From Alistipes sp. (GTDB lineage Bacteria > Bacteroidota > Bacteroidia > Bacteroidales > Rikenellaceae): a DNA stretch of 53,871 nucleotides. The position numbers and the translations under genes are program-made. Below, piece by piece: positions 7,860 to 17,557 of the stretch. Position 1 is the stretch's first letter, and each line of letters begins with the position of its first letter. The stretch covers positions 1 through 53,871 of the forward strand of contig JAFZFR010000036.1 of assembly GCA_017555805.1 (NCBI GenBank), read 5' to 3'. The notes beneath the pieces were generated by a model that was not told the origin of the DNA, made no database searches, and was given only the letters and a program-made list of their open reading frames with translations.

Positions 7860-8252
7860 ATGAAACGATTTTTTACCATACTTGCAGCATCGCTCTGCCT
7901 CACGCTGGTGGCGTGTGGTGGCGGTCGCACACCTCGTTCAACTACAAAGGCATTCTTCGCCGCCATTGAGCAGGGTGAGTTCGCAGAGGCACTCCATCAC
8001 ACCACGCTTGGCGACGAGGGCGACACCGAACTCTACTGCGCCATAATGGAGAAGGAGCGCAAGTCAATCGCCGAGAAGGACGGCATCGCAAAGGTCGAAA
8101 TCTTGAGCGAGGAGCCATCTATGGAGGATGAAAATCAGATGACCATAACTGCGAAAATCACCTACGGCAACGGCTCGACGCACGAGGAGGTTTGCAGGTT
8201 GTTGAAGCAGGAAAATCGTTGGAAGATTGATGTTAATCTCGACTCGAAATAA
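7860..8252 (+). CDS. DUF4878-type lipoprotein
   Basis: 130 aa. The signal peptide MKRFFTILAASLCLTLVAC carries a lipobox with Cys19, followed by a compact NTF2-like domain of about 105 residues (STTKAFFAAIEQGEFAEALHHTT at the start, CRLLKQENRWKIDVNLDSK at the end), the DUF4878 layout. No catalytic residues are evident. It is probably a small periplasmic, membrane-attached protein. The promoter box TATCTTTG (7847-7854) ends only 5 nt before the ATG, so the mRNA may be leaderless. It overlaps the next gene by 26 nt, so the pair is co-translated. Confidence 0.8.
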   Translation: MKRFFTILAASLCLTLVACGGGRTPRSTTKAFFAAIEQGEFAEALHHTTLGDEGDTELYCAIMEKERKSIAEKDGIAKVEILSEEPSMEDENQMTITAKITYGNGSTHEEVCRLLKQENRWKIDVNLDSK

Positions 8253-8874
8253 TCTTTGTAAATATCTATTAGTCTGCTTGTTGGTGGTTTTGTGTGGCTG
8301 CCGACAAAGGGTTGATAACTACCCTTCCATCACCCCGCCCGTCGCTGAATTTTCGGCGGGTGATATTGCTTTTCGCCTGGGGCGAAGTGTGCAGAGCGGC
8401 TTCATTGCATCGGCTGGCAGAGGCGAGAATAGTTTTTCCCATATCGGCGTGATTGTAGAGTGCGACAGCACCCTGATGGTGGCGCATATTGAACCCGATA
8501 ACACTCGTCCCGACGAGTGCATTTTGTGTGAGCGCATTGAGGATTTTTTCGCCCGCGATGTTGCCGCGGCGGGTTGCGTGAAGCGCCTTGATGGGCTTGA
8601 TTCTGCGCGCGGAAATGCTATTGCGCGACACGCCTTGAGGTTGAAGGGGTCGGGCGTGGAGTTCGATCACGATTATCTGCTTTCGGATACTACGGCGATG
8701 TACTGCACCGAGTTTGTGGAGTATATATTTTTGCTTGAGGGTATAGAGTTGTCGCAGTCGCGCCGACGCACGCTGCCGCTTGTAAAAGAGTCTGTGGTTT
8801 TACCTTCGGATATTGCAGAGAATGAGCATCTTAACGATGTGTGGCGCTTCTCCTACGACTTGCCTGCTCGGTAG
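8227..8874 (+). CDS. YiiX/YebB-like NlpC/P60-type cysteine hydrolase, lipoprotein
   Basis: 215 aa. A hydrophobic signal (CKYLLVCLLVVLCGC) ends in a lipobox. The body has the permuted NlpC/P60 (DUF830) layout: AGDIAFRLGRS, the His segment FSHIGVIVEC and the Cys segment MYCTEFVEYIF, which should pair as the catalytic dyad. In this family the cleaved bond is a peptide or lipid amide/ester; the substrate here is unknown. ATG-ATG at 8227 is the only start upstream of the signal, giving a 26-nt overlap with the DUF4878 gene. The 3' end overlaps the convergent transporter gene by 22 nt. Confidence 0.8.
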   Translation: MMLISTRNNLCKYLLVCLLVVLCGCRQRVDNYPSITPPVAEFSAGDIAFRLGRSVQSGFIASAGRGENSFSHIGVIVECDSTLMVAHIEPDNTRPDECILCERIEDFFARDVAAAGCVKRLDGLDSARGNAIARHALRLKGSGVEFDHDYLLSDTTAMYCTEFVEYIFLLEGIELSQSRRRTLPLVKESVVLPSDIAENEHLNDVWRFSYDLPAR

Positions 8875-9743
8875 ATTTGATAGGAGTTTACGAGGTTTTG
8901 CCACACGATATATGCCGTTGGCGCAACGCAAGAAATTGGGTCGAGGAACGCTTGTGAGAGCCACACCGCCAGAACGGTATTTTTCTGACCGAGCGACTGT
9001 CCTCCCGCCGCCGCATCGCCATATCGGCGACCTATCATTCTACCCAACTTAAATTGCAAAAGACAGATAACAAGCGCCACCGCCGCCAGTGCAATCTCGA
9101 CTCCCCTATCCGCCTCGTAATCAAGCAAAAAGCAAGTCGTACGACCGATGATAACCACTAACGAGAGTAACCAAATATAAAACGAAATCTGGCTGTGTCG
9201 TGTCACCCATCCCGCCACTTTTGGCGCACCGAAACGACACAACTGACCCATCACAAATGGTGCAATCAGCAGAGGAGCAACGCGTTGCAGAATCTGCGCC
9301 ATATTGCACTCTCCGTTGCCGAACTCGTGCAGCATAATAGGCGCAACCAGTGCAATCACGAAGTTGCAGAGCAGACTATACGCCGCCATCGTCTCTACAT
9401 TAGCGCCCAACATGCCGCCAATAACCACTGCCGCCATCGCTACGGGCGTCAGGATGCAGACCATAGCGCCCTGTGCAATCGCATCCCACCCCGCAAGTGC
9501 GAAGTAGATAGCCACGCTGCCCACAATCTGGAAGAGAATAAGCCACAGGTGCATCCACGAAAAGCGAATCTTGCGCGCATCCACGCGGCAGAAGGTCAAA
9601 AACAACATCGCAAAGATGAACGACGGCGTCAAAAGACCGCGCGTCACACCATCCACCCACGCCACCTCGCGGCACAACAAAGCGCCGATGACCATTCCCA
9701 TAGGCATCGATATTGTGCGTAGTGTGTGCGATGATAGTGCCAT
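8853..9743 (-). CDS. BASS-family (bile acid:Na+ symporter-like) transporter
   Basis: 296 aa, nearly all hydrophobic, with nine or ten predicted membrane segments in the BASS/SBF arrangement. Glycine/proline-rich segments (CILTPVAMAAVVIGGMLGANVETMAAY) match the discontinuous helix of that fold, and FLDPISCVAPTAYIVWQN ends the second repeat. It is an inner-membrane Na+-coupled importer of an organic anion; bile acid itself should not be assumed. It is the last gene of a minus-strand operon with the amidase-like protein (stop/start overlap at 9743) and an SSS symporter. Confidence 0.75.
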   Translation of the reverse strand: MALSSHTLRTISMPMGMVIGALLCREVAWVDGVTRGLLTPSFIFAMLFLTFCRVDARKIRFSWMHLWLILFQIVGSVAIYFALAGWDAIAQGAMVCILTPVAMAAVVIGGMLGANVETMAAYSLLCNFVIALVAPIMLHEFGNGECNMAQILQRVAPLLIAPFVMGQLCRFGAPKVAGWVTRHSQISFYIWLLSLVVIIGRTTCFLLDYEADRGVEIALAAVALVICLLQFKLGRMIGRRYGDAAAGGQSLGQKNTVLAVWLSQAFLDPISCVAPTAYIVWQNLVNSYQIYRAGKS

Positions 9744-12742
9744 TATTTCTTCTCCTTTTTCGTGCTCAAGAACTCCAGAATACCGCGCATCAGCGAGTGT
9801 CGCTGCTCGGCGTCGAGGATAACCTCAAATGGGAAGCCCATCACGAATGAGCGGAAGTCCTCGCCGTTGTAAGCCACCGCCGCCGACTGGTTGTTTGTGG
9901 CGTAGCGCATCGCGATGTGGCTATCCTTGCCCGATGGCATCACGCAACCTGGCGACTCCACGCCATAGTGTTCCATCGAGGGCTCGCGGTTGAAATTTAT
10001 TGTCTGGCGTGGCATCTGCACGGGCGATGCAACCACCTTGGCAATGCCGCGGCGTGTAGCCATGTCGCCGTTGAATGACGAGTGTAACACCTTGCGTGCA
10101 AACTCTTTATCTTCGCCGTTGGCATTTGGGTTATTCCACAAATCGCTCACCACATAACATCCCGACGCAAGGAAAGCACCGCCCTCACGAGCGTATGCCG
10201 CAAGCATCGTCTGCAACTGCTCGGAGAATACCTCGTGCTCGTAATCGCGCACTCCGCGACCCACCGCACACGAGCGCTGCTTGCCGAAGATGAAGTCCAC
10301 GATTGGGTAGTCGCCCAGCATCACCGCCCCACTCTCAACGGCCTTGACGCTCGTCGAACAATAGGAGTAGCCCGCCTCGATGATTGAGGCGCCGTGCACT
10401 ACGGGGTAGTCGAATGTGTTGCCCGCAATAACCTCTGTTTCGTAGTCGCTGTATGATGAGCCGAGGGCTGTATTGTCGTTCTCGTTGCGCGACTGACGGC
10501 GGTCGAAGTTGCGCTGCTCGCCCGTAAAGTCGATGTTTTTAAGGTAGGCAACGCCCGAGTCGTAGTTATTGTGGAAACCCGCCAGCGAGTCGCCCTGAAT
10601 ACTCAATGGGGCGCTCACGCGGTCAAAACCATTCACAACGAGCACCCTGCCTCGCTCTGCCGCCACGCGGTGTGCCGACAGAATCTCGCTTGGGAAACTC
10701 TCACCGCCCTTGTTTACGGCCGTCACGCGGTAACTGTATGTGTGACCCGCCTCCTGCTTCATGCGGATGTGGGTGTTCTTGACCTTTGTGCCGTTGTCGA
10801 AGCCACCGTCGTCCTTGCGCGTATAGACAATATAGTAGTCGGGTGTAGCGCTCACCTCGAGGCTATCCTCTACAGCGCTCCAACTCAACTCCACATCGGC
10901 AGAGTCGGCGTTCACAAATGTTGCCTTGAAACTCTCAACGGGTAGCGGCTGAACGGTATATTGACAGTTGTACTGGCTTGATAGATAGCGCAAAATGCCC
11001 TTATAGATGGCACGGCTCACGATGAACTTGAATTTAGGGTCGTGGCCATAGCGCATATCAGCGAAGTTCTGGTGCGAGAGCAACTCCAGCAACATTGTAG
11101 GCACTGCTGGTACGCGTGCTTCATAGTATGAACGGTTCCACATACCGCGACGGCTCCATGCAGGCTCGTATGTCGAGCGGATGTCGCCCACAATCTGCGA
11201 CATCACCATATCGGTCAAATCGCGTGAAAGATAGCGGTCAGCACCACCCTCGAAACGACCCTTGTTGTCCTTTGTGTAGTAGATGCCGAGCGTGCCGATG
11301 ATATCATCATTCAGGCGCACACCAGCATCGGAGTGGAACGCCAGCGTGAGGTCAATCGGGATGGATTTTCCCTTCTCCTTGGGCAGACGCTCCGAGCCAC
11401 CCGTTAGGGCATTGACCCAGTGAGCGCGCGACATATAATCATCGCGATAGTCATCCTTGTTCTCCTTTGGTGTATATACATCCTCCTCAAAACCAGACCA
11501 TTGCAACCAGTAACGCGCGCCCTCGCAGAAGCGTGGATATTCGCTTGTCATAGGCTCGTAGATGATGTCCTCCTTCTGCAACTCCTTGCTCACCTCGCGT
11601 GCGATGTTGCCCCAGCCGCCGCCAATCTTCACAGCATCAGCCGAGACCTTCTTGCCCGCCTTGCTGCACTTGTTGTCAAGCGACACGATAAGCATATCCT
11701 CGCCCGCTGCGAGTGGGAAGTGACCGAGATAAATCCACATCGAGCCTCCCATCGTCTGGTTTACGGCGAACTCGCTCTCGCCACCGCGATGATGTACGGT
11801 GTAGTGCGCCTCCTCGGTGCTCTCCTTACCGAAACTCTCGTATGCAACATATACGGCATAATCGCCCTCCTGCGCTATCGTAGCGCGCCACTCGGCACGG
11901 CTCTCCTCGCCCGATGATATGCTCTCCACCACGCGCGTTGTGCCCTCCTTGAATGGGTTTTGACCACTCATATATACCTCGCGCTTGTGGGCGAAGCCAG
12001 TGCCGCCATCAGCGAAGGACTTTGCGCCGTTTGACTCGGCGTAGGTTGTGTCGTCGATACCCTCGTTATTGTCGATTATAATCTCCTCAAGTTGTGTGTC
12101 GCGCTCGCGTGGTAAAAGCACATTGGCGCCCGCATTCTCCAACATTGGCACAAGATATGGCAACACGAAACTCTGCGTAAAGAGGTCCTCGACGGTCTCC
12201 CATAGGCGTGAGCGCTGCCAGCGCCAGAGGTTTTCGCCCTGCTCGAAATAGCGCCCGTGACTCTGCCACAAGGCGATATGACGACCCGCCAAGCCCTGCG
12301 AAGGGGTGCTCTGCTTTGATAGCGGAGTGACGAGTGGCTGGTTGCTGGTGTTGGTAAAGCGCACCGCTCCCTTGTGTGCTGTGCGATGGTAGATTGGGAT
12401 TAGTTCCTCAATGAGGTGATTATCGGTATGAAGCGAAATCTTATACTTCGCGTATTTTTCGGGCAGAACGCTGCGGATGGAGTCGTACATCGCGCGCACA
12501 TTATCCTCGCGGAATGGGTAGTATGACAGGCCGATAGAGGCGTATATATCCAATCTGTCGCCCGCCGCCTTGGTGCGGTCCACCTTTACATAACCGCCCA
12601 AAATTTCGCGTGCGACGATGCGTGTGAGCACATCGCCCACCTCGGTGCGGGCGTCAGCCGAGAGGTTTTGAGATGAAGCGTTGGTTGAGATAACCAGCGC
12701 AAGTAACAAACATATAGAGCGAAACAACTTTCTAAAGTTCAT
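9743..12742 (-). CDS. secreted N-acetylmuramoyl-L-alanine amidase-like protein with golvesin/xanthan-lyase-like module
   Basis: 999 aa with signal peptide MNFRKLFRSICLLLALVISTNAS and no lipobox. Features in order: a helical domain, a segment IALWQSHGRYFEQGE and PRERD (amidase_3-like first half, about residues 150-215), a beta-rich golvesin-like insert (about 230-375), the second amidase-like half with LAFHSDAGV (about residue 475), an Fn3-like domain (ELSWSAVEDSLEVSATPDYYIVYTRKDDGG), and a C-terminal flavodoxin/GATase-like region (VVNGFDRVSAPLSI, GAFLASGCYVVSDLW). Bacteroidales relatives are often labelled xanthan lyase or amidase. It probably acts on cell wall or glycan in the periplasm. It overlaps the upstream symporter gene by 11 nt, indicating coupled expression. 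Confidence 0.75.
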   Translation of the reverse strand: MNFRKLFRSICLLLALVISTNASSQNLSADARTEVGDVLTRIVAREILGGYVKVDRTKAAGDRLDIYASIGLSYYPFREDNVRAMYDSIRSVLPEKYAKYKISLHTDNHLIEELIPIYHRTAHKGAVRFTNTSNQPLVTPLSKQSTPSQGLAGRHIALWQSHGRYFEQGENLWRWQRSRLWETVEDLFTQSFVLPYLVPMLENAGANVLLPRERDTQLEEIIIDNNEGIDDTTYAESNGAKSFADGGTGFAHKREVYMSGQNPFKEGTTRVVESISSGEESRAEWRATIAQEGDYAVYVAYESFGKESTEEAHYTVHHRGGESEFAVNQTMGGSMWIYLGHFPLAAGEDMLIVSLDNKCSKAGKKVSADAVKIGGGWGNIAREVSKELQKEDIIYEPMTSEYPRFCEGARYWLQWSGFEEDVYTPKENKDDYRDDYMSRAHWVNALTGGSERLPKEKGKSIPIDLTLAFHSDAGVRLNDDIIGTLGIYYTKDNKGRFEGGADRYLSRDLTDMVMSQIVGDIRSTYEPAWSRRGMWNRSYYEARVPAVPTMLLELLSHQNFADMRYGHDPKFKFIVSRAIYKGILRYLSSQYNCQYTVQPLPVESFKATFVNADSADVELSWSAVEDSLEVSATPDYYIVYTRKDDGGFDNGTKVKNTHIRMKQEAGHTYSYRVTAVNKGGESFPSEILSAHRVAAERGRVLVVNGFDRVSAPLSIQGDSLAGFHNNYDSGVAYLKNIDFTGEQRNFDRRQSRNENDNTALGSSYSDYETEVIAGNTFDYPVVHGASIIEAGYSYCSTSVKAVESGAVMLGDYPIVDFIFGKQRSCAVGRGVRDYEHEVFSEQLQTMLAAYAREGGAFLASGCYVVSDLWNNPNANGEDKEFARKVLHSSFNGDMATRRGIAKVVASPVQMPRQTINFNREPSMEHYGVESPGCVMPSGKDSHIAMRYATNNQSAAVAYNGEDFRSFVMGFPFEVILDAEQRHSLMRGILEFLSTKKEKK

Positions 12743-14189
12743 CGTTGTGAGATTTTGAAATTAAAATGAGTCCAAAGATAGTAAATAATGCATTATATCC
12801 CAACAATTCGAAGCCGATATGATATTGCAATTCTTCGCGCACAATCCACTGCAAAAGATAACTCGCTACGGGCGACAAAACTGCTATCAAAGGGATGTAT
12901 CTGCCCCTCACCTTGCGGCGCGTCAGCAGGCCAAATGTAAAAAGACCAAGGATAGGACCATAGGTGTAGCCGGCAATCTTGAAAACAAGGTTGATAACGC
13001 TACCCTCGCCCAGATAATAAAAGAGGATAATCATCGCAGTCATCACCACCGCCATAATCGTATGGGTGCGACGGCGAAGAACAGTTAGTTGCGCCTCGTT
13101 GAGCGTTTTTCTGCCATCGAAAATGTCTATTGTAACGGTAGTCGTTAGAGAAGTGAGAGCCGAGCCCGCAGCTGAATAGGTGCTTGAGATAAGTCCTACA
13201 ACAAACATTACACCAGCAACATATGGCAATCCACCCTGCACTGCAACAAGCGCAAAGGCATCATCGCCCGAGGCTGGTTGTGGCAGATGTGCAAAATCAA
13301 TATAACGATACAAGAGAACGCCCAAAGCAAGGAACAATGCAATCACAACAATCTGGCAAAGTGCCGTCAGAATGATGTTTATCTGCGACTCGCCCTTCGT
13401 GCGGCAACTCAGGTTGCGCTGCATCATATCCTGGTCGAGTCCCGTCATCGCAACAAGGCACAAAGCACCTCCCGCCACCATCTTCCAGAAGTATCTGGGT
13501 GACGCTGGGTCATCGAAAAACCACATCTGCGAATATGGCGAACTCTTGATTGTGGCAACGGCATCGCCGGCAGAGAGCCCCATCGCCTTGCAAAGGCAGC
13601 AAATTACCACCACCACACTACCCACAAGGCACGCAGATTGCAGCACATCGGTAATGATAAGCGAGCGCACACCTCCGCGGCGTGTGTAGAGCCATACGAC
13701 GAGCATTGTGAGCACTATGTTGCAGATAATGTTTAACTTTAGGTGGTCGAACACAAGTAACTGCATCACAACGCATACCACATAAATCTTAAGGGCTGCG
13801 CCGATGAGTTTTGCCACGATGAAACACCACGCTCCTGTGTGGTGCGCCTCGTCGCCAAAACGCGTGTCGAGATATTCGTAGAGCGACACCACCTTGCGCT
13901 TGTAGAATGCGGGCACGAGCAGCGTAGCCAGCACCACCTGACCGATGGTAAAGCCGATGACCATCTGCATATAGGAGAAGCCATCCGCCGCCACCGAGCC
14001 TGGCACAGAGATGAAGGTGACGCCCGACATCGCTGCACCAATCATCGCAAGTGTAGCGACCCACCACGAGGTGCGTCTGCCGCCGATGAAAAAGTCATTG
14101 TTGCTCACATCTCGCCCCCTGCGGTGTACCAAAAAGAACATCGCGGCGAGGTAGATTGCCAGCGTTAGTAAAATTATATAAGGTGACAT
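12732..14189 (-). CDS. sodium:solute symporter (SSS family)
   Basis: 485 aa starting at MSPYIILLTLAIYL. The extra 23 codons up to 14258 are non-membrane and poorly supported. About 13 membrane helices. The family signature is visible early (NDFFIGGRRTSWWVATLAMIGAAMSGVTFISVPGS), with the conserved Na+ site region (VVGLISSTYSAAGSALTSLTTT) later. It couples Na+ influx to uptake of a small molecule; the substrate is not readable. It heads the operon with the amidase-like protein and the BASS transporter, which suggests uptake of products of that hydrolase. Confidence 0.88.
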   Translation of the reverse strand: MSPYIILLTLAIYLAAMFFLVHRRGRDVSNNDFFIGGRRTSWWVATLAMIGAAMSGVTFISVPGSVAADGFSYMQMVIGFTIGQVVLATLLVPAFYKRKVVSLYEYLDTRFGDEAHHTGAWCFIVAKLIGAALKIYVVCVVMQLLVFDHLKLNIICNIVLTMLVVWLYTRRGGVRSLIITDVLQSACLVGSVVVVICCLCKAMGLSAGDAVATIKSSPYSQMWFFDDPASPRYFWKMVAGGALCLVAMTGLDQDMMQRNLSCRTKGESQINIILTALCQIVVIALFLALGVLLYRYIDFAHLPQPASGDDAFALVAVQGGLPYVAGVMFVVGLISSTYSAAGSALTSLTTTVTIDIFDGRKTLNEAQLTVLRRRTHTIMAVVMTAMIILFYYLGEGSVINLVFKIAGYTYGPILGLFTFGLLTRRKVRGRYIPLIAVLSPVASYLLQWIVREELQYHIGFELLGYNALFTIFGLILISKSHNDEL

Positions 14190-14265
14190 AAATTTAATCA
14201 ATGCATAATCTTGCCACAAAGGTCGAATATTTACCGCACAATAACAATAATTCACCACAAAAAAA

Positions 14266-14295
14266 TTGTGTTATCGAATAAGTTTTCTATCTTTG
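14266..14295 (+). promoter_or_regulatory. promoter of carboxyltransferase gene
   Basis: TTG at 14266-14268 and TATCTTTG at 14288-14295, with a 19-nt gap. Confidence 0.7.
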
Positions 14296-14297
14296 CG

Positions 14298-14317
14298 TTG
14301 AGTAAAAATTTACTCAA
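14298..14317 (+). promoter_or_regulatory. perfect palindrome at transcription start, candidate operator
   Basis: TTGAGTAAA-AA-TTTACTCAA, a perfect 9-bp inverted repeat, lies directly on the predicted +1 (about 14300). A dimeric repressor bound here would block initiation. As RNA it would be a weak AT-rich hairpin without a T tail, so an operator is more likely than an attenuator. No regulator gene is adjacent. Confidence 0.4.
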
Positions 14318-14359
14318 GGTTATTAGGTTAAAACATTTTCGAGAAAATAATTTGAAATA

Positions 14360-16240
14360 ATGGCTAAAACACTAAAGATTAGAGATTTAACCTTGCGTGA
14401 TGGTCAGCAGTCGTCATTTGCTACCCGTATGACGCAGGAGCAGATAGACCGATGTCTGCCATATTATAAGGATGCGGGCTTCTTCGCTATGGAGGTCTGG
14501 GGCGGTGCAGTGCCCGATTCAGTGATGCGTTACTTGGGTGAGAACCCTTGGACTCGTCTTGAGAAAATTTATGCAACTGTGGGCGATGTGTCAAAACTTA
14601 CAGCCCTTTCGCGCGGTCGTAACCTCTTCGGTTATGCACCTTATACTGACGAGATTATCGATGGCTTCAGCCGCAATGCAATCCAGAGTGGTCTGGGTAT
14701 TATGCGTATCTTCGATGCGTTGAACGATGTGGATAATGTGAAATCAACCATTAAGTATGTGAAGCGCTACGGCGGTATTGCCGACTGTGCGGTTTGCTAC
14801 ACTGTTGATCCAAAGTACCCACAGCCATCGTTCTTCCAGCGTCTGCTGGGCAAGAAGGCACCACAGCCAGTATTTACCGACGAGTACTTCCTCTCGAAGG
14901 CGAAGCAGATGGCGGCACTCGGCGCTGATATGATTACCATTAAGGATATGTCGGGTCTTATCCCACCTGCACGCATCAGCCGCCTTGTGAAACTCTTTAA
15001 GGAGCATATCAAGGTGCCTATCGACTTCCACACCCACTCTACTCCAGGCTACGGCTTGGCATCGGTGTTTGCCGCTATCGCAGCCGGTGTTGATGTTGTG
15101 GATACCAACTGCTGGTGGTTTGCGGGCGGTACTGGCGCACCTGCATTGGAACTTGTCTATGTATTCTGCCAGAAGATGGGTATCGACATCGGCGTGAATA
15201 TGGAGGCTGTGGCGAAGATTAACGAACAGTTGAAGGTTATCCGCAAGGAGTTGGAGTTGTCGGTATTTGGCAAGGAGAGTCCAAAGCCAAACCGCTACGC
15301 ATTCTCTGACACTGCCGACCAGTATTTCAATGAGGCAGTGGCAGCAGCGAAGGCGGAGGATTTCGATACTCTGCTCACAATCAGTCAGAAGATTGAGGCT
15401 TACTTTGGTTTCCCAGCGCCAGATGAGTTGGTGCAGAAGGCAGAGATTCCTGGTGGTATGTACTCAAATATGGTTGCCCAACTTAAGCAGTTGAAGTCGG
15501 AGGATATCTTGCCTCGCGCCATGGAGTTGATCCCTACAGTGCGTCTGTCAGCTGGTCTTCCACCACTTGTGACGCCTACATCGCAGATTGTGGGTGCACA
15601 GGCTGTGAACTGCGCGATGGACGAGAAGGCGGGTCGCGAGATGTACACCAACAAGAGTTCGCAGTTCATCGGCTTGGTGAAGGGCGACTATGGTAAGACT
15701 CCGGTGGAGATTGATCCAGCGTTCCGTATGAAGATTTGTGGTTTTGCAGAGGAGATTCCTTACGACACCACTAAATATAAGATGCAGCCAAACCCAGAGT
15801 TACCAGAGGCTGGCGGCGTGAAGTTGGCGGAGAATGAGAAGGAGTTGCTCCTGCTGGAGTTGTTCCCAATGGTGGCAAAGAACTTCCTCACAACCTCAAA
15901 GAAGAAGGCTTATGAGGCCGCCGAGGCGGATAAAGCTGCCAAGGAGGCAGAGAAGGAGGCAACAGCAGCGAAGAATGCTGCCGAGGCTCGCGCGGCAATC
16001 GCAGCGCAGAAGGTTAAGCCTATCACTGGCAAGACCGTGGAGTCACCACTGCCAGGTCGCATCATCGACATCTGCGTGAAGGTTGGTGACAAGGTGAAGA
16101 TTGGCCAGACCATTGCAATCCTCGAGGCGATGAAGATGGAGAACAGCATCCCTACCGACTATGCGGGTACTGTGAAGCAGATTCTCGTAGAGGTTGGCGA
16201 GGCTGTTCCAACAAAGGCCGTTCTCGTAGAGGTTGAGTAA
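14360..16240 (+). CDS. oadA: biotin-dependent carboxyltransferase subunit (oxaloacetate decarboxylase alpha / pyruvate carboxylase B type)
   Basis: 626 aa. Residues 1-300 are the HMGL-like carboxyltransferase barrel (LTLRDGQQS at 10-18, the metal site MITIKDMSGLIPP and IDFHTHSTPGYG). Next is the conserved carboxylase domain (PGGMYSNMVAQLKQL). An Ala/Lys-rich linker near 515-560 leads to a C-terminal biotinyl domain with EAMKMEN, whose first Lys carries biotin. It moves CO2 between biotin and pyruvate/oxaloacetate. Partner subunits (OadB/G or a biotin carboxylase) are not beside it, so whether it serves a Na+ pump or a soluble carboxylase stays open. The gene stands alone between a promoter and a terminator. 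Confidence 0.88.
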   Translation: MAKTLKIRDLTLRDGQQSSFATRMTQEQIDRCLPYYKDAGFFAMEVWGGAVPDSVMRYLGENPWTRLEKIYATVGDVSKLTALSRGRNLFGYAPYTDEIIDGFSRNAIQSGLGIMRIFDALNDVDNVKSTIKYVKRYGGIADCAVCYTVDPKYPQPSFFQRLLGKKAPQPVFTDEYFLSKAKQMAALGADMITIKDMSGLIPPARISRLVKLFKEHIKVPIDFHTHSTPGYGLASVFAAIAAGVDVVDTNCWWFAGGTGAPALELVYVFCQKMGIDIGVNMEAVAKINEQLKVIRKELELSVFGKESPKPNRYAFSDTADQYFNEAVAAAKAEDFDTLLTISQKIEAYFGFPAPDELVQKAEIPGGMYSNMVAQLKQLKSEDILPRAMELIPTVRLSAGLPPLVTPTSQIVGAQAVNCAMDEKAGREMYTNKSSQFIGLVKGDYGKTPVEIDPAFRMKICGFAEEIPYDTTKYKMQPNPELPEAGGVKLAENEKELLLLELFPMVAKNFLTTSKKKAYEAAEADKAAKEAEKEATAAKNAAEARAAIAAQKVKPITGKTVESPLPGRIIDICVKVGDKVKIGQTIAILEAMKMENSIPTDYAGTVKQILVEVGEAVPTKAVLVEVE

Positions 16241-16262
16241 GCGGATAATTTTGCAAATAATG

Positions 16263-16299
16263 AAGGGGTTGCCCGTCGTGGGCAGCCCCTTATTTTATT
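16263..16299 (+). terminator. terminator after oadA
   Basis: Stem AAGGGGTTGCCC / GGGCAGCCCCTT with loop GTCGT, followed by ATTTTATT. It overlaps the last codons of the convergent umuC. Confidence 0.85.
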
Positions 16300-17555
16300 G
16301 TAGCGGTGGGAATATCCTCCCAGCGGGTGGTGTAGCAGGGTGAGCAGTGCTCGTTTGCCATACGGATGCGACCACTACCCTGTGCGCCGAAGCGTATGGA
16401 GTCGCTGCCCGCCTTGGCGGTTATCTCGTCGAGCACCTTTGTTAGGCGCTCATCCTTCGAGCGGTCGCCCTCGGCAGTGAAGAGGTCGAGCGTGATGCTA
16501 TCCTGCGGAACGAGTTTCGTTGCCGTGACGCCCGCCTTCTTGTAGGCGTAGCCCTCCACGAATATCTCCTTTGCCGTCGCGACTGCTGCCGAGATTATCT
16601 TGCGTGAACTGTTTGTCGGCTCGTTGAAGTGGACTATGGCGTTGGCGTACGATTGTGGCTGGTCGTCGCGGAAGCGGTTTGTGACGGCGAAGATGTGCAA
16701 CTCGCCACACGCTGAGCCCTGCTGGCGCAACTTTTCGGCGGTCATCGCGGCAAAGTTAGCCACCTGCTCCGCCAACTCGCCACATTGCGTAATCTCGCTT
16801 GAGAAACTGCGTGTATTGCTGATTGATTGGCGCGAGTCGGTGGTTGTAGCAATCTCGATGCAATCCTCGCCCTGCAACTCTCGCCAAGTGCGTAATCCAT
16901 TGATGCCAAATAGTCTTTGTACCTGAAGGCGTGGCATCTGCGTAAAGTCATAGGCGGTATTGATGCCTCTATCCTGCAACTTCGCAAACATCTTGCGACC
17001 CACGCCCCACACATCGTTTACGGGATAGCGGCGCAGCACCTTCTCGATATCCTCCGCGCGGTGCATATAGCAGCCGCCCTGCAATTTGGGGTATTGCTTG
17101 CATAGTTTCGATGCAATCTTCGCCAGCGTGCGTGTGGGTGCTATGCCCACCGAGACTGGGATGCCAGTATTCTTGCGACAACGGGCGGAAATCTGCTTCG
17201 CCAGCGCGTTGAAGTCGAGGTGCTCCATACCGCGCAGGTCGAGGAACGCCTCGTCGATGGAGTAAATCTCGATGTGGGGAGCGAACTCCTTGAGTGTCAG
17301 CCTCACGCGGCGCGACATATCGCCATAGAGGGCGTGGTTGCCCGAAAAGACCGCAACATTATGGCGCTCGACAATATCCCTGATTTTGAAATATGGCGCA
17401 CCCATCGCTATGCCCAGCGCCTTCGCCTCGTTACTGCGCGCAACGGCGCATCCGTCATTATTGGAGAGCACAATAACGGGACGGCGCTCCAGGTCGGGAC
17501 GGAAGACTCTCTCGCAAGAGACGAAGAAGTTGTTGCAATCGGCAAGGGCGTACAT
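16290..17555 (-). CDS. umuC: DNA polymerase V subunit UmuC (Y-family translesion polymerase)
   Basis: 421 aa starting at [18 protein letters not shown]. It has the Y-family catalytic pattern: DCNNFF near the N-terminus with the first metal Asp, [18 protein letters not shown], the [10 protein letters not shown] loop with the second acidic pair at about residues 97-106, the helix-hairpin-helix part ([13 protein letters not shown]), the little-finger domain, and a UmuC-specific C-terminus. It copies past DNA lesions once activated by UmuD'. Its start codon lies 2 nt after the umuD stop; an upstream extension to 17594 would overlap umuD and is rejected. Confidence 0.95.
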   Translation of the reverse strand: MYALADCNNFFVSCERVFRPDLERRPVIVLSNNDGCAVARSNEAKALGIAMGAPYFKIRDIVERHNVAVFSGNHALYGDMSRRVRLTLKEFAPHIEIYSIDEAFLDLRGMEHLDFNALAKQISARCRKNTGIPVSVGIAPTRTLAKIASKLCKQYPKLQGGCYMHRAEDIEKVLRRYPVNDVWGVGRKMFAKLQDRGINTAYDFTQMPRLQVQRLFGINGLRTWRELQGEDCIEIATTTDSRQSISNTRSFSSEITQCGELAEQVANFAAMTAEKLRQQGSACGELHIFAVTNRFRDDQPQSYANAIVHFNEPTNSSRKIISAAVATAKEIFVEGYAYKKAGVTATKLVPQDSITLDLFTAEGDRSKDERLTKVLDEITAKAGSDSIRFGAQGSGRIRMANEHCSPCYTTRWEDIPTATIK

Positions 17556-17557
17556 AA

